Of a stretch of 64,000 bases of DNA, positions 1-9,211 are shown in pieces (the first letter of the stretch is position 1; each line of letters opens with the position of its first letter). The stretch spans positions 1 to 64,000 of the forward strand of contig CAIKYX010000261.1 in NCBI GenBank assembly GCA_903831745.1, given 5' to 3'. A program made the translations under genes and the position numbers. This DNA comes from Oligoflexia bacterium (GTDB taxonomy: Bacteria; Bdellovibrionota; UBA1018; CAIMNF01). The notes under the pieces were generated by a model, which searched no databases, was not told the origin of the DNA, and worked only from the letters and a program-made list of their open reading frames with translations.

Positions 1-673
1 CGGTTTCCTTTTCAATCATCGACGCGAGAATAACGATTTGCTTACGGGTCATTCCCAGTTCTTTTGCTCGCGCTTCGTATTCCGGCGTCCAAAGCCGCAC
101 AAACGCGTTCACCATTCGGTGCAGGATATTGTCTGTTTTTTCGCGTTTATCGTAAAAATAAGTATTCGGAAAAAGATATCCCTCGAGCGTACGAATTCCT
201 TCGTTGCCGAGTCCCACTGCTGCAATGAATTCACGGCTTCTCATGTATTTGAGGGTTTCTTCGTACGACGCCAGTCCGACATTTTGAAACGTGTCCGCAA
301 CCTGGTAAATGTTATCTCCCTCACGCACCAATAGTGAATGCTGAATTCCAATTCCACTTTTCAGGATCTTCAGAATCTGAAGTGGACTCATCGAAGGAGA
401 CAGCTCGTAATCAGCGGCTTTCATTCCACCCCAATCGCCGGTAAACTTGCCCAGCCAAAAAGTTGCGTAACCACTTTTTACCAAGCCCGCTTTAGCCAGT
501 GCATCTGCGGTTTCGAGCGGATGCATTCCTTTCAAAACATCAAACTCAACTTTTTTAGTCAAGGCATCAGGCTCGAGTGCGGAATTGGCAAATTTGTAAA
601 AATAAGCGCCCCCTCCAGCAAAAACGAGGGCAATCATCAGTAGAAGAACTTTTAAAGATTTCATTTCATTCAT
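1..673 (-). CDS. mltG: MltG endolytic murein transglycosylase, C-terminus cut by window edge
   Basis: Inner-membrane lytic transglycosylase of the YceG family, which cleaves nascent peptidoglycan glycan strands in the periplasm. The reverse strand is open from an ATG at 673 (a second ATG at 664) to base 1. It begins with one membrane anchor (LLLMIALVFAGGGAYFYKFA), followed by a LysM-like region and the family's EGYLFPNTYF segment. The signature LASMIEKET, whose first Glu is the expected catalytic acid, lies at the very edge. About 224 residues are visible and roughly a third of a usual ~340-residue protein is missing on the left. It is divergent from rho across 231 bp in which I see no convincing promoter for either gene. 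Confidence 0.9.
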   Translation of the reverse strand, partial: MNEMKSLKVLLLMIALVFAGGGAYFYKFANSALEPDALTKKVEFDVLKGMHPLETADALAKAGLVKSGYATFWLGKFTGDWGGMKAADYELSPSMSPLQILKILKSGIGIQHSLLVREGDNIYQVADTFQNVGLASYEETLKYMRSREFIAAVGLGNEGIRTLEGYLFPNTYFYDKREKTDNILHRMVNAFVRLWTPEYEARAKELGMTRKQIVILASMIEKET

Positions 674-904
674 AGGATAGCATTTAATAGCCGACTGTAA
701 AATTTTCTGGACTGACTTCTGAAGCTCTGATATTTTCTGGGTATCTCGGAACACCTGTAGTCACAGAATTTTGACAGCTAAAACAGAACAGTCAAAAAAG
801 TAATCAAAATAAGTAAATCAAGATTAAACCACGCGCTAAATTCATGAAGATCTAATCCAAAATTTCCAAATTCAACCCAAAACACATCCACAAGGAGTTG
901 TGCC

Positions 905-2410
905 ATTACTACCCCATCCAATAAAAAACCAGTTCATCGAGCTAATCCAGTAGGACAAAAGGCACGTCCACCGGCCGGCGGCCGCCCGCAACGTTTCATT
1001 CCTCGCGGTCCGGGTCAAGATGAAGCTAACGGAAATCTGGCTACAGAAGACTCTCCGATCGATCCAATGACCAGCTCCCCTTCTTCTGAAGATGCGCAAA
1101 CCGAAATCGCGGTCGAAGCGGCTGTGGTCGAAGGTGGTGCTGAAGCCAAACCTACAAAATCAATGCACCTCAAAGAACTGAAGGATAAGAAAATCAACGA
1201 GCTGGTCGAATTCGCTCACAGCATCGGCGTCGAAAATGCCGGTAACATGCGCAAACAAGATCTGATTTTCATGACCCTTCAAAAAAAGGCCGACAAAGAC
1301 GAACACATCTATGCAGACGGTGTTCTCGAGTGCCTTCCCGATGGATTCGGATTTCTTCGCGCTCCGGAATACAATTATCTTCCGGGCCCGGATGATGTTT
1401 ATGTCTCTCCTTCACAAATCAGACGCTTTGGACTTCGCACAGGCGACACCGTGAGCGGGTCGGTTCGTGCGCCAAAAGAGGGCGAACGTTACTTCGCACT
1501 CCTGAAGGTCGAACAAGTTAATTTTCAAGCTGCGGAATTGAATAACGAGCGCGTATTGTTCGATAACCTTACGCCTCTTTATCCTACCCAACGCCTCAAT
1601 CTCGAGTATCAGCCCACCAACCACAGCACTCGAATCATCGACCTCATGGTTCCACTCGGAAAAGGTCAGCGTTGTTTGATTGTTGCTCCTCCACGCGCCG
1701 GTAAGACCGTGCTCATGCAGGACATTGCAAACGCGATTACGACCAACCATCCCGAAGTAAAACTCATTGTTCTTCTGATCGATGAGCGCCCCGAGGAAGT
1801 CACCGACATGCAACGTTCGGTGAAAGGTGAAGTCATCAGTTCTACTTTCGATGAACAAGCATCACGTCACGTTCAGGTGGCAGAAATGGTCATCGAAAAA
1901 GCAAAGCGACTGGTCGAAAATAAATACGATGTGGTCATTCTGCTCGATTCGATCACCCGTCTTGCCCGTGCCTACAATGCGGTCGTACCTCCTTCCGGAA
2001 AAATTCTTTCAGGTGGTGTCGATTCGAATGCACTTCACAAGCCTAAGCGCTTTTTCGGCGCTGCCCGTAACATCGAAGAGGGCGGATCACTGACGATCAT
2101 CGCGACCTCTCTGGTCGATACCGGCTCGCGAATGGATGAGGTTATTTTCGAGGAGTTCAAAGGTACCGGTAACTCGGAAATCGTTCTCGATCGAAAACTC
2201 ATGGAAAAACGCATTTTTCCATGTCTCGACATCAATAAATCCGCGACCCGCAAGGAAGATCTCCTTTTGCCAAAGGACGTGATCAACCGTATCTGGATTC
2301 TCCGTAAAGTTTTGCACCCGATGAATACGGTCGATGCAATGGAGTTCCTGCTCGACAAGGTCTCTCATACCAAGACCAATGACGAGTTCATCAAAGGCAT
2401 GAGCGGCTGA
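905..2410 (+). CDS. rho: Transcription termination factor Rho, probable ATT start
   Basis: Hexameric RNA-dependent ATPase that releases RNA polymerase at Rho-dependent terminators. Visible parts are the N-terminal helix bundle ([18 protein letters not shown]), the RNA-binding cold-shock-like domain, Walker A (APPRAGKT, about residue 262) and the Walker B/Q-loop region ([16 protein letters not shown]). The first in-frame ATG is 1067, but nothing resembling a ribosome-binding site precedes it. The frame is open back to a stop at 845-847. A good Shine-Dalgarno (AGGAG, 893-897) sits 7 nt before an in-frame ATT at 905, giving 501 residues with an extra basic, Gly/Pro/Arg-rich leader (about residues 20-36). 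Such N-terminal extensions are common in Rho. No ATG, GTG or TTG lies in frame between 905 and 1067, so ATT is the best-supported start; the 1067 start (447 aa) remains possible. First gene of an operon, 7 nt from prfA. Confidence 0.93.
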   Translation: MTTPSNKKPVHRANPVGQKARPPAGGRPQRFIPRGPGQDEANGNLATEDSPIDPMTSSPSSEDAQTEIAVEAAVVEGGAEAKPTKSMHLKELKDKKINELVEFAHSIGVENAGNMRKQDLIFMTLQKKADKDEHIYADGVLECLPDGFGFLRAPEYNYLPGPDDVYVSPSQIRRFGLRTGDTVSGSVRAPKEGERYFALLKVEQVNFQAAELNNERVLFDNLTPLYPTQRLNLEYQPTNHSTRIIDLMVPLGKGQRCLIVAPPRAGKTVLMQDIANAITTNHPEVKLIVLLIDERPEEVTDMQRSVKGEVISSTFDEQASRHVQVAEMVIEKAKRLVENKYDVVILLDSITRLARAYNAVVPPSGKILSGGVDSNALHKPKRFFGAARNIEEGGSLTIIATSLVDTGSRMDEVIFEEFKGTGNSEIVLDRKLMEKRIFPCLDINKSATRKEDLLLPKDVINRIWILRKVLHPMNTVDAMEFLLDKVSHTKTNDEFIKGMSG

Positions 2411-2417
2411 TTTTCAG

Positions 2418-3494
2418 ATGTTCGATAAACTTCAAGCAGTAGAAGCGCGATTTCTCGAAATCGAAAGCAAACTCTCGGATCCTTCTCTTGCAGACAGGCC
2501 CGATGAGTTCCGTCGTCTTTCGAAAGAACACTCCTCACTTCAGGAGTTGGTGGCCGAGTACCGCCTCTACCGCAAAACCAAAAGTGATATCGACTCGAAC
2601 AAAGAGCTACTAAAAGAGGGCGATGCGGACTTCACCCAGATGGCTAAAGACGAGCTGAAGACCCTCGAGCCCGAACTCGAAAAGATTGCCGCCAGACTGC
2701 AAGTCCTTCTGCTTCCTCAAGATCCGAATGATCAAAAGAACATATTGCTCGAAATCCGTGGCGGCGCAGGCGGCGAAGAAGCGGCACTTTTTGCGGCCGA
2801 GCTTTATCGACTCTATCAGAAGTTTGCCGAGCGTCAGGGATGGAGAACTGAAGTCATGTCCGTGAGTCAGGCTGAAAAGGGCGGCTTCAAGGAAATTGTC
2901 GCCATGATCGAAGGCACCAAGGTTTATAGCAAACTCAAATACGAAGCGGGCGTTCATCGCGTTCAGCGCGTTCCTGAAACCGAAGCCCAAGGCCGCGTTC
3001 ACACCTCTACGGTTACGGTCGCAATATTGCCTGAAGCAGAAGAAGTCGATGTTCAAATCAGCCCGAATGACCTTCGAATCGACGTGTACCGCTCGTCAGG
3101 CGCAGGCGGACAATCGGTAAACACCACCGACTCCGCAGTACGGATTACCCACATTCCCACAGGCGTAGTCGTCGCTTGCCAGGATGAGCGTTCGCAACTG
3201 AAGAACAAGGAAAAAGCGCTCAAGATCATTCGCTCGCGCGTCCTCGAAGCCGAGCAGGCCCGTGCAGCAAAAGAACACTCGGACACCCGCCGTGCGATGG
3301 TCGGAACCGGCGATCGCAGTGAGCGAATTCGTACCTATAATTTTCCGCAAGGTCGACTGACCGATCACCGAATCAACTTTACCCTCTATCAACTTCCAGA
3401 TGTCATGGAAGGCCATATCGACCAACTTCTTGATGCACTTCAAACCCACTATCAGGCCGAGGCGTTGAAGCAAGAAGGATATGCTCAAGCTTAA
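2418..3494 (+). CDS. prfA: Peptide chain release factor 1
   Basis: Class I release factor reading UAA and UAG. The universal GGQ motif that enters the peptidyl-transferase centre is present in SSGAGGQSVN. The stop-codon recognition tripeptide follows the RF1 pattern P-x-T (RVPETE) and not the RF2 SPF, which fixes it as RF1. The N-terminal domain is a charged coiled-coil-like helix pair. At 358 residues it is full length. Its 3' end overlaps prmC by 14 nt, which makes sense because PrmC methylates the Gln of GGQ. Confidence 0.97.
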   Translation: MFDKLQAVEARFLEIESKLSDPSLADRPDEFRRLSKEHSSLQELVAEYRLYRKTKSDIDSNKELLKEGDADFTQMAKDELKTLEPELEKIAARLQVLLLPQDPNDQKNILLEIRGGAGGEEAALFAAELYRLYQKFAERQGWRTEVMSVSQAEKGGFKEIVAMIEGTKVYSKLKYEAGVHRVQRVPETEAQGRVHTSTVTVAILPEAEEVDVQISPNDLRIDVYRSSGAGGQSVNTTDSAVRITHIPTGVVVACQDERSQLKNKEKALKIIRSRVLEAEQARAAKEHSDTRRAMVGTGDRSERIRTYNFPQGRLTDHRINFTLYQLPDVMEGHIDQLLDALQTHYQAEALKQEGYAQA

Positions 3495-4377
3495 GAACCA
3501 ACTGCTTCAGCTTTTTTCGAAAACACCGGGCGCAAAATCGGCAGAGGCTGAAATTGACTTGATTCTTTTTCATGTCTTTAAGAAAGCGGACCCTACACTT
3601 CACAATTTTTCAGACTTAAGGATTGCCTCTCCCACGGCTTCGAGCGAAATGATTTCAGAAGCCGTTGCGCTCGCAACCGAACGACTCAAAGGTCGTCCAC
3701 TTCAACATGTTTTGGGAAATCAATTTTTCTTCGATCACGACTATCAAGTCGATCCATCCACGCTGATTCCCAGACCCGAGACCGAAATCCTGGTTTCGCT
3801 TGCGATTCAAAGAATCACGTCACTGAAAAACCATGCCCCTTTTCGGTTTGCAGAGCTTGGGCTCGGAACCGGAATCATCTCCTGCGAACTTCTGGCCGCC
3901 TTTCCTTTTGCGCAAGGCGTGGCAAGCGAACTCAATCCCCAGGCGATCGAACTTTCGAAAAAAAATCTGACCACCGTTTTGGGGCCTGATTGGAGTAGCC
4001 GATTTATCATTAAACCGGCAAGAGATTCGACCCAGGGCTTCGAAACTTTTCAGGAAGACAGTCCCTTTGATTTCGTAATTTCGAACCCTCCCTACGTTTC
4101 GAAATTCGACGAAATTGAGGCGGAAGTAATGAACCACGAACCCAAACGAGCACTGTTTCCTGAGATTTCAGGCACACTTGATGCTCCCAACTATTTTTAT
4201 GAAAATTTTTTAATGCATCCAGAAATTTTGGCTCCGGGTGGTTACGCATTTTTCGAGATTCCACATGAACGATCGCTAGACCTTCGTGAAACCTTCGAGT
4301 CTTATGGCTTTCAAACCGAACTCCACCCCGACTTGACCGGTCGCTTTCGCGTCTTGATCGCTTCTCGGCATAATTAG
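3481..4377 (+). CDS. prmC: Release-factor glutamine N5-methyltransferase PrmC (HemK)
   Basis: SAM-dependent methyltransferase that modifies the GGQ glutamine of RF1 and RF2. It has the short helical N-terminal RF-binding domain (about residues 1-80), SAM motif I (AELGLGTGIISCELLA) and the diagnostic catalytic NPPY motif at about residues 202-205 (ISNPPYVSKF). Its 298 residues are slightly longer than the E. coli enzyme. The ATG lies inside the end of prfA with a Shine-Dalgarno-like AAGGA only 2-3 nt away, so translation is probably coupled to prfA. The methyltransferase next to its substrate is a widespread arrangement. Confidence 0.95.
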   Translation: MLKLKNQLLQLFSKTPGAKSAEAEIDLILFHVFKKADPTLHNFSDLRIASPTASSEMISEAVALATERLKGRPLQHVLGNQFFFDHDYQVDPSTLIPRPETEILVSLAIQRITSLKNHAPFRFAELGLGTGIISCELLAAFPFAQGVASELNPQAIELSKKNLTTVLGPDWSSRFIIKPARDSTQGFETFQEDSPFDFVISNPPYVSKFDEIEAEVMNHEPKRALFPEISGTLDAPNYFYENFLMHPEILAPGGYAFFEIPHERSLDLRETFESYGFQTELHPDLTGRFRVLIASRHN

Positions 4378-4464
4378 CTTGTAACTACTCGATAATTTTG
4401 GTTAAATTGCTCCGAAGCAGAGATCGCAATGACGCTTTGCTAAACAAAAAGGTGGGCCCGACTT

Positions 4465-5730
4465 TTGGATAGATTACGAATTACAGGACAAACTCCCTTA
4501 TCGGGGTCGGTTAAAATCAGTGGAGCGAAAAATGCCGCTCTTCCCATTTTGTTTGCATCGATCTTAAGCAAAGAAAAATCGGTCATCAAAAACATTCCGC
4601 TGCTCGCCGATATCAACACCACCCTTCGCGTGCTCGATGCCTTGGGATTAAAAACCTTATTCAAGCTCGATGACCACACCATCGAGATTGACGGCTCGAG
4701 CCTAAACTCACTCGAAGCTCCTTACGAACTGGTTCGTACCATGCGTGCCTCCGTTCTCGTACTCGGACCTCTGCTCGCCAGAAATGGCGAAGCCCGCGTC
4801 AGCCTTCCCGGTGGTTGCGCGATTGGTGCCCGCCCTGTGAATTACCACCTCACCGCGTTTGAGCGCATGGGCGCAAAATTCGATATCGAGGGCGGTTATA
4901 TTCACGGCAAAGCACCCAATGGACTAAAAGGAGCCTTCGTGCGCCTTCCATTTCCGAGCGTCGGTGCCACCGAAAATACATTGATGGGTGCAGTTCTCGC
5001 CGATGGAGATACTTTGATTCAAAACGCAGCCCGCGAGCCAGAAATTGCAGATCTTGCACGAGCGCTTCGTTCGATGGGCGCGAAAATCGAAGGTGAAGGC
5101 ACGTCTAACATCCAGGTAAAAGGCGTCAGCGAACTCAAGGGCATGAACCACTCGGTTTCTCCCGACCGAGTCGAGGCTTTTACCTTTCTCGCATCCGGAC
5201 TCATTACTCGCGGAAAAGTAACAGTCGAAGGCATCGATGCAACTTATCTTCAGTCTGCACTCGAACTGCTCACTCAAGCCGGTGCAAAAATTACGAACAC
5301 ACCCAATTCCGTCACCGCTGAATTCGTAAAAGATCTAACAAAGGTATCTTTCACAACCGAACCCTTTCCAGGATTTCCTACCGACATGCAAGCGCAGTTC
5401 ATGGCGCTTCTTACCCAAGCGAAAGGTACGTCACACATTTCAGAAACCATTTTTGAAAATCGCTTCATGCACGTTCCTGAATTGGTGCGTCTCGGAGCCA
5501 AGATTCAAATCAAAGGCAATCAAGCTACGGTCGAGGGCCCCACTCCGCTTTCGGGCGCGACCGTCATGGCAACCGATCTCCGTGCAAGCGCATCGCTGAT
5601 TATTGCGGGCCTTGCCGCCAAGGGAGATACCCTGCTTCGCCGAATTTATCACTTGGATCGCGGGTACGAGCAAATTGAACAAAAACTCTCGCAGTTAGGC
5701 GCAAAAATCGTTCGGGAGCACGAAAAATGA
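4465..5730 (+). CDS. murA: UDP-N-acetylglucosamine 1-carboxyvinyltransferase MurA, TTG start
   Basis: First committed step of peptidoglycan synthesis: transfers enolpyruvate from PEP to UDP-GlcNAc in the cytoplasm. The substrate-binding K22-N23 ([10 protein letters not shown]) and catalytic loop Cys118 ([11 protein letters not shown]) are present. The Cys predicts the usual fosfomycin-sensitive form. At 421 residues it is full length. The start is TTG, 8 nt behind AAGGTGGG (4449-4456). An upstream GTG in another frame soon hits a stop. An 87-nt gap separates it from prmC, and it overlaps the next gene by ATGA. Confidence 0.96.
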   Translation: MDRLRITGQTPLSGSVKISGAKNAALPILFASILSKEKSVIKNIPLLADINTTLRVLDALGLKTLFKLDDHTIEIDGSSLNSLEAPYELVRTMRASVLVLGPLLARNGEARVSLPGGCAIGARPVNYHLTAFERMGAKFDIEGGYIHGKAPNGLKGAFVRLPFPSVGATENTLMGAVLADGDTLIQNAAREPEIADLARALRSMGAKIEGEGTSNIQVKGVSELKGMNHSVSPDRVEAFTFLASGLITRGKVTVEGIDATYLQSALELLTQAGAKITNTPNSVTAEFVKDLTKVSFTTEPFPGFPTDMQAQFMALLTQAKGTSHISETIFENRFMHVPELVRLGAKIQIKGNQATVEGPTPLSGATVMATDLRASASLIIAGLAAKGDTLLRRIYHLDRGYEQIEQKLSQLGAKIVREHEK

Positions 5731-6395
5731 GTGAATTCAACATTACGAGCGACGAAATCGAATCGTACTGTAAAAATCACAGCACCCCGCCTCATCCCGT
5801 GCAAGTCGATCTCACTCAAGCAACTCTTGCTTTTGCAGGCGAAGCTGCTCGAATGCAAGTCGGACATCTCGAAGGAAAGTTCCTGACTCTTCTCACCCGC
5901 TTGATGAACGCTAAAACCGTAGTCGAGTTCGGAACGTTTACTGGCTATAGCGCACTTGCTTTTGCCGAAGGCGTCACTTCCGATGGCCGCGTAACCACTC
6001 TCGATCGAGATCCAAAAGCAACTTCATTTGCCCGCGAATATTGGAACCAATCTCCGTTTGGCTCGAAGATCGAACTCCTTTTGGGCGATGGCCACCAAAC
6101 AGTAAATACTTTGGCAAACGAGATTGCATCAGGTGTTCGCCCTCAGTTTGACCTGGCATTTATCGATGCAGATAAAGCGGGATACCCCATTTATTGGGAG
6201 GCTTGTCATAAACTAGTTCGCAAAGGTGGCGCGATTCTCGTCGATAACGTTCTTTGGTCGGGCGCCGTCTTGAATCCGTCTGATCGTTCGGACTTCGTCA
6301 TCGACCACTTCAACAAATTGGTCAAAACCGATGTACGTGTTGAAAAAATCATGCTCCCCATCCGGGATGGCATTTTCCTCGCTCAAATTATTTAG
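5727..6395 (+). CDS. Class I SAM-dependent O-methyltransferase (MdmC/caffeoyl-CoA OMT type)
   Basis: Soluble 222-residue methyltransferase of the small metal-dependent O-methyltransferase family. SAM motif I is VVEFGTFTGYSALAFAEG. The acidic metal and substrate segment DLAFIDADKAGYPIYW and the motif DNVLWSGAV match the catechol/caffeoyl-CoA OMT pattern. The natural substrate cannot be told from sequence; relatives act on catechols, hydroxylated aromatics or tRNA (TrmR-like hydroxyuridine). It shares ATGA with the end of murA and is the last gene of the rho operon, ahead of a candidate terminator. Confidence 0.85.
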   Translation: MSEFNITSDEIESYCKNHSTPPHPVQVDLTQATLAFAGEAARMQVGHLEGKFLTLLTRLMNAKTVVEFGTFTGYSALAFAEGVTSDGRVTTLDRDPKATSFAREYWNQSPFGSKIELLLGDGHQTVNTLANEIASGVRPQFDLAFIDADKAGYPIYWEACHKLVRKGGAILVDNVLWSGAVLNPSDRSDFVIDHFNKLVKTDVRVEKIMLPIRDGIFLAQII

Positions 6396-6404
6396 GACAG
6401 AATG

Positions 6405-6446
6405 ACCCGCCTCATCCTTAGAAGCACTGCAAAATAGCGGGTTTTT
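6405..6446 (+). terminator. Candidate Rho-independent terminator after the rho-murA-OMT operon
   Basis: ACCCGC (6405-6410) and GCGGGT (6437-6442) form a 6-bp GC-rich stem followed at once by a T run. The 26-nt loop is longer than usual, so strength is uncertain, but it lies 9 nt past the last stop of the operon. Confidence 0.4.
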
Positions 6447-6554
6447 AAATCGCTTACCAAATGCTGTTCAGATTTTTCATGGCACTTTGAGACTTTATTG
6501 CTTACAACTAAATAGGTTGAATTCAATTAAGCCACAAGGAAGAGAGTAATTGCC

Positions 6555-7313
6555 ATGAACATGACCAAGGGGATTTTGTTAACTTTATTTATTGCCGTTT
6601 TAGGACTGGGAGCAGGAGGTTGTAACTCACCTACTCCGCAGAAATTTTTTGAAAACCTCGATCTGAAAGTAACCACAGTAGGAACGGAATCGTTTCTTTC
6701 ATTGGTTTCTGTGATTGATCTTGGAAACGTAAGCCTGGCCGAACTCGGCGTAGACGTCTTGGATCCAAAGACCAAGGCTTCTGTGGGTAAAGTGGATTTT
6801 TCGATGCTGCCAAACGGTCAAGCGCAAATTACATTGAGTGTAAACGCGGCACTGATTGATCACGCTGACGCAACTCTCGGCTCTACCCTTCCTAACGGAA
6901 ATCCAGTGCCCCTCGCACTCGGCGCTACTCCGGGCACCATGCTTGCGGTTCCACTGCTGACAAACTCACGGGTTTACGTCGGCGGAGACCTGAAGAAGGC
7001 CGTTTATGCCGGTGTCGCCGTTGGGATTTCAGGACTCGACCAAGTCATGAACCAACTCGATACTCCAGCCAATCTTTTCTTGATGGCTAATTTCGGAACG
7101 AACATTCTTGCGGTCGGCGGAATTTACGGAAGCACAATCAAGGATCAGAACGGGATTGCAGTATTCGGAAAATACACTGCAAACAAAGACCTTTTGATGC
7201 CAAATGGCGACACCTCAGCTGAAGACTATCAAGTCGAGAAACTGAGCCGTAAGACGCTACGTAAAATGAATCGCTTCTTTTACGGACGTCCAAAACTGGT
7301 TTATCCAAACTAA
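6555..7313 (+). CDS. Predicted lipoprotein of unknown function
   Basis: A 252-residue secreted lipoprotein. The N-terminus is a signal peptide with lipobox LGAGGC, so Cys23 should be lipidated. The rest is a soluble domain rich in Gly, Leu, Val and Thr with no motif I recognise. A Shine-Dalgarno GGAAGAG lies about 8 nt before the ATG; an ATG two codons further is an alternative. It has its own unit downstream of a terminator candidate. Its stop overlaps the stop of the convergent truC gene within CTAA (7310-7313). Confidence 0.75.
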   Translation: MNMTKGILLTLFIAVLGLGAGGCNSPTPQKFFENLDLKVTTVGTESFLSLVSVIDLGNVSLAELGVDVLDPKTKASVGKVDFSMLPNGQAQITLSVNAALIDHADATLGSTLPNGNPVPLALGATPGTMLAVPLLTNSRVYVGGDLKKAVYAGVAVGISGLDQVMNQLDTPANLFLMANFGTNILAVGGIYGSTIKDQNGIAVFGKYTANKDLLMPNGDTSAEDYQVEKLSRKTLRKMNRFFYGRPKLVYPN

Positions 7314-8005
7314 ATCAGAGGACAGGTTCCGATCTGATCAAATAGTCGGAGCCAGGTGTTTCCAAAACGGGAGTGGCAGGAAATTTTCACTTTTGTTCGT
7401 GGATGCACGAATTCAATACGATAGGATTTTAGAAAGAGCTTTGCCCCCGGGCAGAGCTCTTTCCATATGCGGTTATGCCTTCCATCACCATAAACCGAAT
7501 CGCCGATCAGCGGGTGGGACAAATGCTTGAAGTGCCGTCTGATCTGATGAAAGCGTCCGGTAATCGGGCTTACTTCCATCAGCGAGTAACGAGAAGTAGG
7601 GTGCTGACCCACCGACACCGGTATTTCAAAACGTGAGAGTGTAGAGTAGTGGGTGAGTGCGTCCTTTTCATCGAGTGGTGAATCGATGATCGAATCGTCT
7701 TCAAGCCAACCGCGTACCAAGGCCAGATAAGTTTTCTTGATCTCTTTTTTCTGAAAAAGCGACTGAAGGTCACGAGCCATCTCGGGGTCGAGTGCAAACA
7801 AGAGCACTCCACTCGTGGATCGATCTAACCTGTGAACGGGATAAACCCAGCGACCTAACTGGGCCTTCAAAATGCGCTGTGCATTGTTTCTAAACAGAAC
7901 TTCGCCCCGGGCACTCATAGCTTCAGGGGTATGAACCTGCACGCCAGCTGGCTTTTCAACCACCACCAAGGATTCATCCTGAAATAAGACCCGCATTTTT
8001 TGCAT
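7310..8005 (-). CDS. truC: tRNA pseudouridine synthase C (RluA family, no S4 domain)
   Basis: Isomerises uridine to pseudouridine in tRNA (position 65 in E. coli). The RluA-family catalytic motif HRLDRSTSG carries Asp61. There is no S4 RNA-binding domain. The overall pattern, from YQDE/FQDES near the start through the HPTSRYSLMEVSPITGR segment to RRHFKHLSHPLIGDSVYGD, matches TruC better than RluC or RluD. The 231 residues are slightly short of the 260-residue E. coli protein. Divergent from lpxC, with repeated GTGCAC sites just upstream of its start. Confidence 0.8.
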   Translation of the reverse strand: MQKMRVLFQDESLVVVEKPAGVQVHTPEAMSARGEVLFRNNAQRILKAQLGRWVYPVHRLDRSTSGVLLFALDPEMARDLQSLFQKKEIKKTYLALVRGWLEDDSIIDSPLDEKDALTHYSTLSRFEIPVSVGQHPTSRYSLMEVSPITGRFHQIRRHFKHLSHPLIGDSVYGDGRHNRIWKELCPGAKLFLKSYRIEFVHPRTKVKISCHSRFGNTWLRLFDQIGTCPLI

Positions 8006-8023
8006 AAATTAAACTAAATTAGC

Positions 8024-8108
8024 TGTGCACGATTGTGCACAGTTGGGTGTGCACGCTCAGCCACAATCCCTTAAGAATTCATATACTAAGCACAACGCAA
8101 TGCACAAC
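8024..8108. promoter_or_regulatory. GTGCAC repeat cluster in the truC-lpxC divergent region
   Basis: TGTGCAC-N4-GTGCACA (8024-8041) is a dyad made of two GTGCAC palindromes. A third GTGCAC is at 8049-8054. Two direct repeats of GCACAAC follow (about 8090-8096 and 8102-8108). A good -10 (TATACT, 8082-8087) sits between these groups without a recognisable -35. The pattern looks like an operator set for a regulator of lpxC, truC or both. The regulator is unknown. Confidence 0.4.
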
Positions 8109-8204
8109 TGCCGCGTAAGGGTACGTTATTAAAAGTCTTTTATTTTAACCAGAACAACGCATCATGGCACACTGGTTGCTTATTATAGTGCGAGAGGTCT
8201 AAGG

Positions 8205-9161
8205 ATGAGACACATGGAATCAAAAAATAATACCACGCAAAGCACGATTCGACGGGATGTTCGAATTTCAGGGATTGGTTTGCACTCTGGCAAAGAAGCT
8301 TCAATTACCATCAAGCCAGCCCTCCCGAACAGCGGCATTTTGTTCATTAGAAAAGACCTCGAGAATCCAATCGCGATTCCGGCACTCCTTGAGTTTGTGA
8401 CTCAAACCCGCCTGGCGACCACCCTGGGCCGCAATCAAGCACATATTTCTACTGTAGAGCATCTTCTTTCAGCGTTTAAACTGGTCGGCGTAGACAACGC
8501 TGTCGTTGAAGTCGAAGGACCAGAAGTTCCAATCATGGACGGCTCTGCCGCTCCGTTTTGTGATGCTTTAATGGAAGCCGGTATTTACGATCTCGGCGTT
8601 GCCAAAAAGGTAGCTGTTTTAAAACGCAGAGTGGAAGTTCACAAAGGCGATAAATCAGCCATCGTCGAACCTTCTCGTCAGTTTAAGATCAATGCCCGTA
8701 TCGAGTGGAATCACCCTGCGATTGGCGAGCAAGAACTGACTTTCGTACTCGGACAGTCCGACATTCGTGAAATTTCTCATGCCCGCACCTTCGGTTTTTT
8801 AAAGGACGTCGAAGCCCTTCATCGCATGGGCCTTGCTTGTGGTGGCTCACTCGATAACGCCGTGGTCATGGACGAGCAAAAAGTATTGAACCCAACAGGT
8901 CTTCGCCATACCGACGAATTCGTTCGTCATAAAGTTCTGGATGCAATTGGTGACTTCGCACTGGCTCCACTGGCATTTCTCGGTGACGTTACTTTGGTAA
9001 AAGCCGGCCACGAATTACACGCCGAACTCGTTCAAGCGATTTTCTCGGATCCAGAAAACTATGAGATCAGAACCATGGACGAAGTTGCAGCTCACAAAGA
9101 GTCTGCCGCCTATGTTCTCAGCCCGGCATGGCTTGCCGGAACCCTTCAAGGAATTTACTAG
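8205..9161 (+). CDS. lpxC: UDP-3-O-acyl-N-acetylglucosamine deacetylase LpxC
   Basis: Zinc deacetylase committing UDP-GlcNAc to lipid A. Zinc ligands are visible: His86 in STVEHLLSAF, and His242 with Asp246 in VRHKVLDAIGDF. His269 of KAGHEL is the expected catalytic His. The length, 318 residues, is normal. Starts at 8205 (GAGAGG, spacing 7) and 8214 (AAGG, spacing 9) are both supported. Its presence shows a lipid A-bearing outer membrane. It appears to be a single-gene unit ending at a hairpin. Confidence 0.95.
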   Translation: MRHMESKNNTTQSTIRRDVRISGIGLHSGKEASITIKPALPNSGILFIRKDLENPIAIPALLEFVTQTRLATTLGRNQAHISTVEHLLSAFKLVGVDNAVVEVEGPEVPIMDGSAAPFCDALMEAGIYDLGVAKKVAVLKRRVEVHKGDKSAIVEPSRQFKINARIEWNHPAIGEQELTFVLGQSDIREISHARTFGFLKDVEALHRMGLACGGSLDNAVVMDEQKVLNPTGLRHTDEFVRHKVLDAIGDFALAPLAFLGDVTLVKAGHELHAELVQAIFSDPENYEIRTMDEVAAHKESAAYVLSPAWLAGTLQGIY

Positions 9162-9167
9162 TAGTTT

Positions 9168-9209
9168 GCTGAAGACGAAGCAGTTTAAGCCCAATCTTCA
9201 GCCGTTTTT
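9168..9209 (+). terminator. Candidate intrinsic terminator after lpxC
   Basis: GCTGAAGA (9168-9175) pairs perfectly with TCTTCAGC (9195-9202) across a 19-nt loop and is followed by CGTTTTT. It begins 7 nt after the lpxC stop and ends only 3 nt before the ATG of the esterase gene, so it also occupies that gene's leader. Confidence 0.5.
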
Positions 9210-9211
9210 CT

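Noticed and set aside
38-643. Two plus-strand open frames of 98 and 101 residues
   Set aside because: They lie antisense to the clear MltG reading on the minus strand and show no family motif or ribosome site.
771-806. TTGACA upstream of rho as a promoter
   Set aside because: No acceptable -10 occurs at 15-19 nt; the nearest A/T-rich box is about 24 nt away.
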